Assembly: GCA_020630305.1 (NCBI GenBank)
Contig: JAHDBQ010000040.1
Coordinates: 1 to 7,479 of the forward strand
Direction of reading: 5' to 3'
Length of the DNA stretch: 7,479 bases
Origin: Alphaproteobacteria bacterium
GTDB taxonomy: Bacteria > Pseudomonadota > Alphaproteobacteria > Rickettsiales > Rickettsiaceae
Under the pieces are notes generated by a model. It made no database searches and had not been told where the DNA came from. It worked only from the letters and a program-made list of their open reading frames with translations. Below are positions 6,464-7,479 of the stretch, piece by piece. The translations under genes were made by a program, and so were the position numbers. Positions within the stretch are counted from its first letter, which is position 1. Every line of letters begins with the position of its first letter.

Positions 6464-7113
6464 TGGAATTATTTTTAGATAGTACTGATATTTTTGAAAT
6501 TAAAAAATATCAAGATTTTGGTATCATTGACGGTGTTACTACTAATCCATCTTTGATGGCAAAGGCCAAAATGGGTTTTCATGAAACAGCTAGTAACATT
6601 TGCAAATTAGTAAACGGAGATGTGAGTATTGAAGTTGCTTCTAATGACTATGATAACATGATAGAAGAGGGAAAAAAAATTCTTGATATTTCTTCAAATG
6701 TAGTTATAAAATTACCCGTAACTTGGGATGGCCTAAAAGCATGCAAATATTTTGCAATGAAAGAAAAAAAGGTCAATATGACTCTTTGCTTCTCTGCAAA
6801 CCAGGCAATTCTAGCTGCAAAAGCTGGGGCTACTTATATTTCTCCTTTTATTGGCAGGTTAGATGATATTGGTGCAGATGGCATGCAGCTTATTGAAGAT
6901 ATAAGAGATATATACGATAATTACGAATATAATACTAAAATTCTTGCAGCTTCAATAAGAACAGCTTCGCATGTCAGAGAGGCAGCCTTGTGCGGCGCAG
7001 ATGTTGCAACTATTCCAGTTAAGGTTCTAGAAGATCTTGTGAAGCACAGCCTTACAGATAAAGGTTTGCAGCAATTCAATAATGATTGGCTAAACTCTGG
7101 CCTAAAAATTTAA
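6463..7113 (+). CDS. tal: TalC/Fsa-family aldolase, transaldolase type by active-site residues
   Basis: Small (216-residue) class I aldolase of the transaldolase and fructose-6-phosphate aldolase family, acting in the cytosolic non-oxidative pentose phosphate pathway. Motifs are MELFLDSTD (1-9), [10 protein letters not shown] (23-32), NVVIKLPVT (79-87) with Schiff-base Lys83, and [14 protein letters not shown] (109-122). These are followed by [11 protein letters not shown] (127-137) and [12 protein letters not shown] near the end. Phe129 in SPFIGR and Glu57 in SIEVAS are transaldolase-type. Fructose-6-phosphate aldolase of E. coli has Tyr and Gln at the equivalent places. The likely reaction is therefore dihydroxyacetone transfer between sugar phosphates, not free aldol cleavage. 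AGGA at 6451-6454 with an 8-nt spacer supports the ATG, which overlaps the parB stop by one base. A gene misnamed fructose-6-phosphate aldolase in automated annotation would be this one. Confidence 0.92.
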   Translation: MELFLDSTDIFEIKKYQDFGIIDGVTTNPSLMAKAKMGFHETASNICKLVNGDVSIEVASNDYDNMIEEGKKILDISSNVVIKLPVTWDGLKACKYFAMKEKKVNMTLCFSANQAILAAKAGATYISPFIGRLDDIGADGMQLIEDIRDIYDNYEYNTKILAASIRTASHVREAALCGADVATIPVKVLEDLVKHSLTDKGLQQFNNDWLNSGLKI

Positions 7114-7136
7114 TCGACAAAAATAGGAAAAAAATA

Positions 7137-7479
7137 ATGTCATATCAATATGTTTATGTAATGAAGGGCTTAAGTAAGTCCATCAATGGAAAAGAAATAT
7201 TAAAAGAAACCTGGCTTTCTTTTTTGCCGGGTGCAAAAATAGGGATCATTGGCCATAATGGCGCCGGTAAATCCACTTTGCTTAAAATAATGGCCGGTCT
7301 TGATAAAGAATATGAAGGTGAGGCTTTTGTTGCAGATGGAGTGAAAGTTGGATATTTGCCGCAGGAGCCACAACTAGACTCTTCTAAAAATGTTTTCGAG
7401 AACATAATGGAAGGTATGTCTGAGACTAAGCAATTAATTGATGAGTTTAATGAAGTCAGCGCTAAGTTTGCAGAAGAAA
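7137..7479 (+). CDS. ettA: ABC-F ATPase EttA, energy-dependent translational throttle (5' part only)
   Basis: The frame starts at ATG 7137 with AGGA at 7125-7128 and stays open to the right edge, so the gene is cut by the window (114 codons seen of about 555). EttA binds the ribosomal E site and gates the first peptide bond according to ATP/ADP level. The N-terminus resembles EttA closely: FLPGAKIGIIGHNGAGKSTL (29-48) contains the first Walker A motif, GHNGAGKST (39-47). KIMAGLDKEYEGEA follows from residue 50, then VGYLPQEPQL (71-80), a hallmark of this subgroup. The region after it should lead to the arm that distinguishes EttA from Uup and other ABC-F proteins, but it is largely outside the window. 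It lies 23 nt after tal without a terminator, so it is probably co-transcribed. Confidence 0.93.
   Translation, partial: MSYQYVYVMKGLSKSINGKEILKETWLSFLPGAKIGIIGHNGAGKSTLLKIMAGLDKEYEGEAFVADGVKVGYLPQEPQLDSSKNVFENIMEGMSETKQLIDEFNEVSAKFAEE

Noticed and set aside
6575..6588. parS-like GTTTTCATGAAACA inside tal
   Set aside because: The half-sites are two bases closer than in parS and the central CACGTG is missing, so ParB recognition is unlikely; the codons are ordinary for the family.
7154..7405. 83-codon minus-strand frame within the right edge
   Set aside because: It is antisense to the clear EttA N-terminus with its Walker A motif, and has no family resemblance.

Overview
The window looks like an AT-rich chromosomal segment of an intracellular alphaproteobacterium, most likely of the order Rickettsiales. 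Three things point there: the gene order ndk-mnmG-rsmG-parA-parB, the close resemblance of the MnmG protein to Rickettsia-type MnmG as I remember it, and the remnant of a class I lysyl-tRNA synthetase, the LysRS type usual in alphaproteobacteria. The transaldolase gene argues against Rickettsia itself, which lacks the pentose phosphate pathway, and suggests another family such as Midichloriaceae. That family placement is inference only.

Left part (1-1745), accessory and decaying. A possible 3' tail of a gene (2-73) is followed by a 404-residue protein (99-1313). It carries the Tyr-x-Trp-Gly-Gly, Asp-Cys-Thr-Ser and Gly-His-Gly motifs of an NlpC/P60-type (papain-fold) cysteine peptidase but has no signal peptide. 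A strong intrinsic terminator follows (1336-1371). The next stretch without an intact gene, about 430 bases, is not empty. Bases 1398-1653 on the minus strand are a frameshifted, stop-containing and 5'-truncated remnant of lysK.

Middle (1683-1927). A sigma70-like promoter whose spacer contains seven consecutive G drives a CAU-anticodon tRNA gene (tRNA-Ile2 favoured over elongator tRNA-Met). A second promoter (1861-1889) lies in front of ndk.

Right part (1928-7479). Seven same-strand genes are packed with gaps of 23 nt or less or with overlaps, probably as one operon: ndk (nucleotide balance), mnmG (tRNA wobble uridine modification), rsmG (16S rRNA m7G methylation), parA and parB (chromosome segregation), a TalC-type transaldolase, and the start of ettA (ribosome-associated ABC-F ATPase), which runs off the window.

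The DNA target of ParB is also present. A parS site matching 14 of 16 consensus positions sits on the start of mnmG, with its central CACGTG overlapping the likely GTG start codon. A decayed copy (12 of 16) sits in the first codons of rsmG. The ParABS system is therefore complete within about 4 kb, and because parS sites cluster near the replication origin, this segment is probably origin-proximal. I see no clear novel multi-gene system. The points most worth following up are the peptidase-like orphan, the lysK remnant and the parS sites overlapping gene starts.
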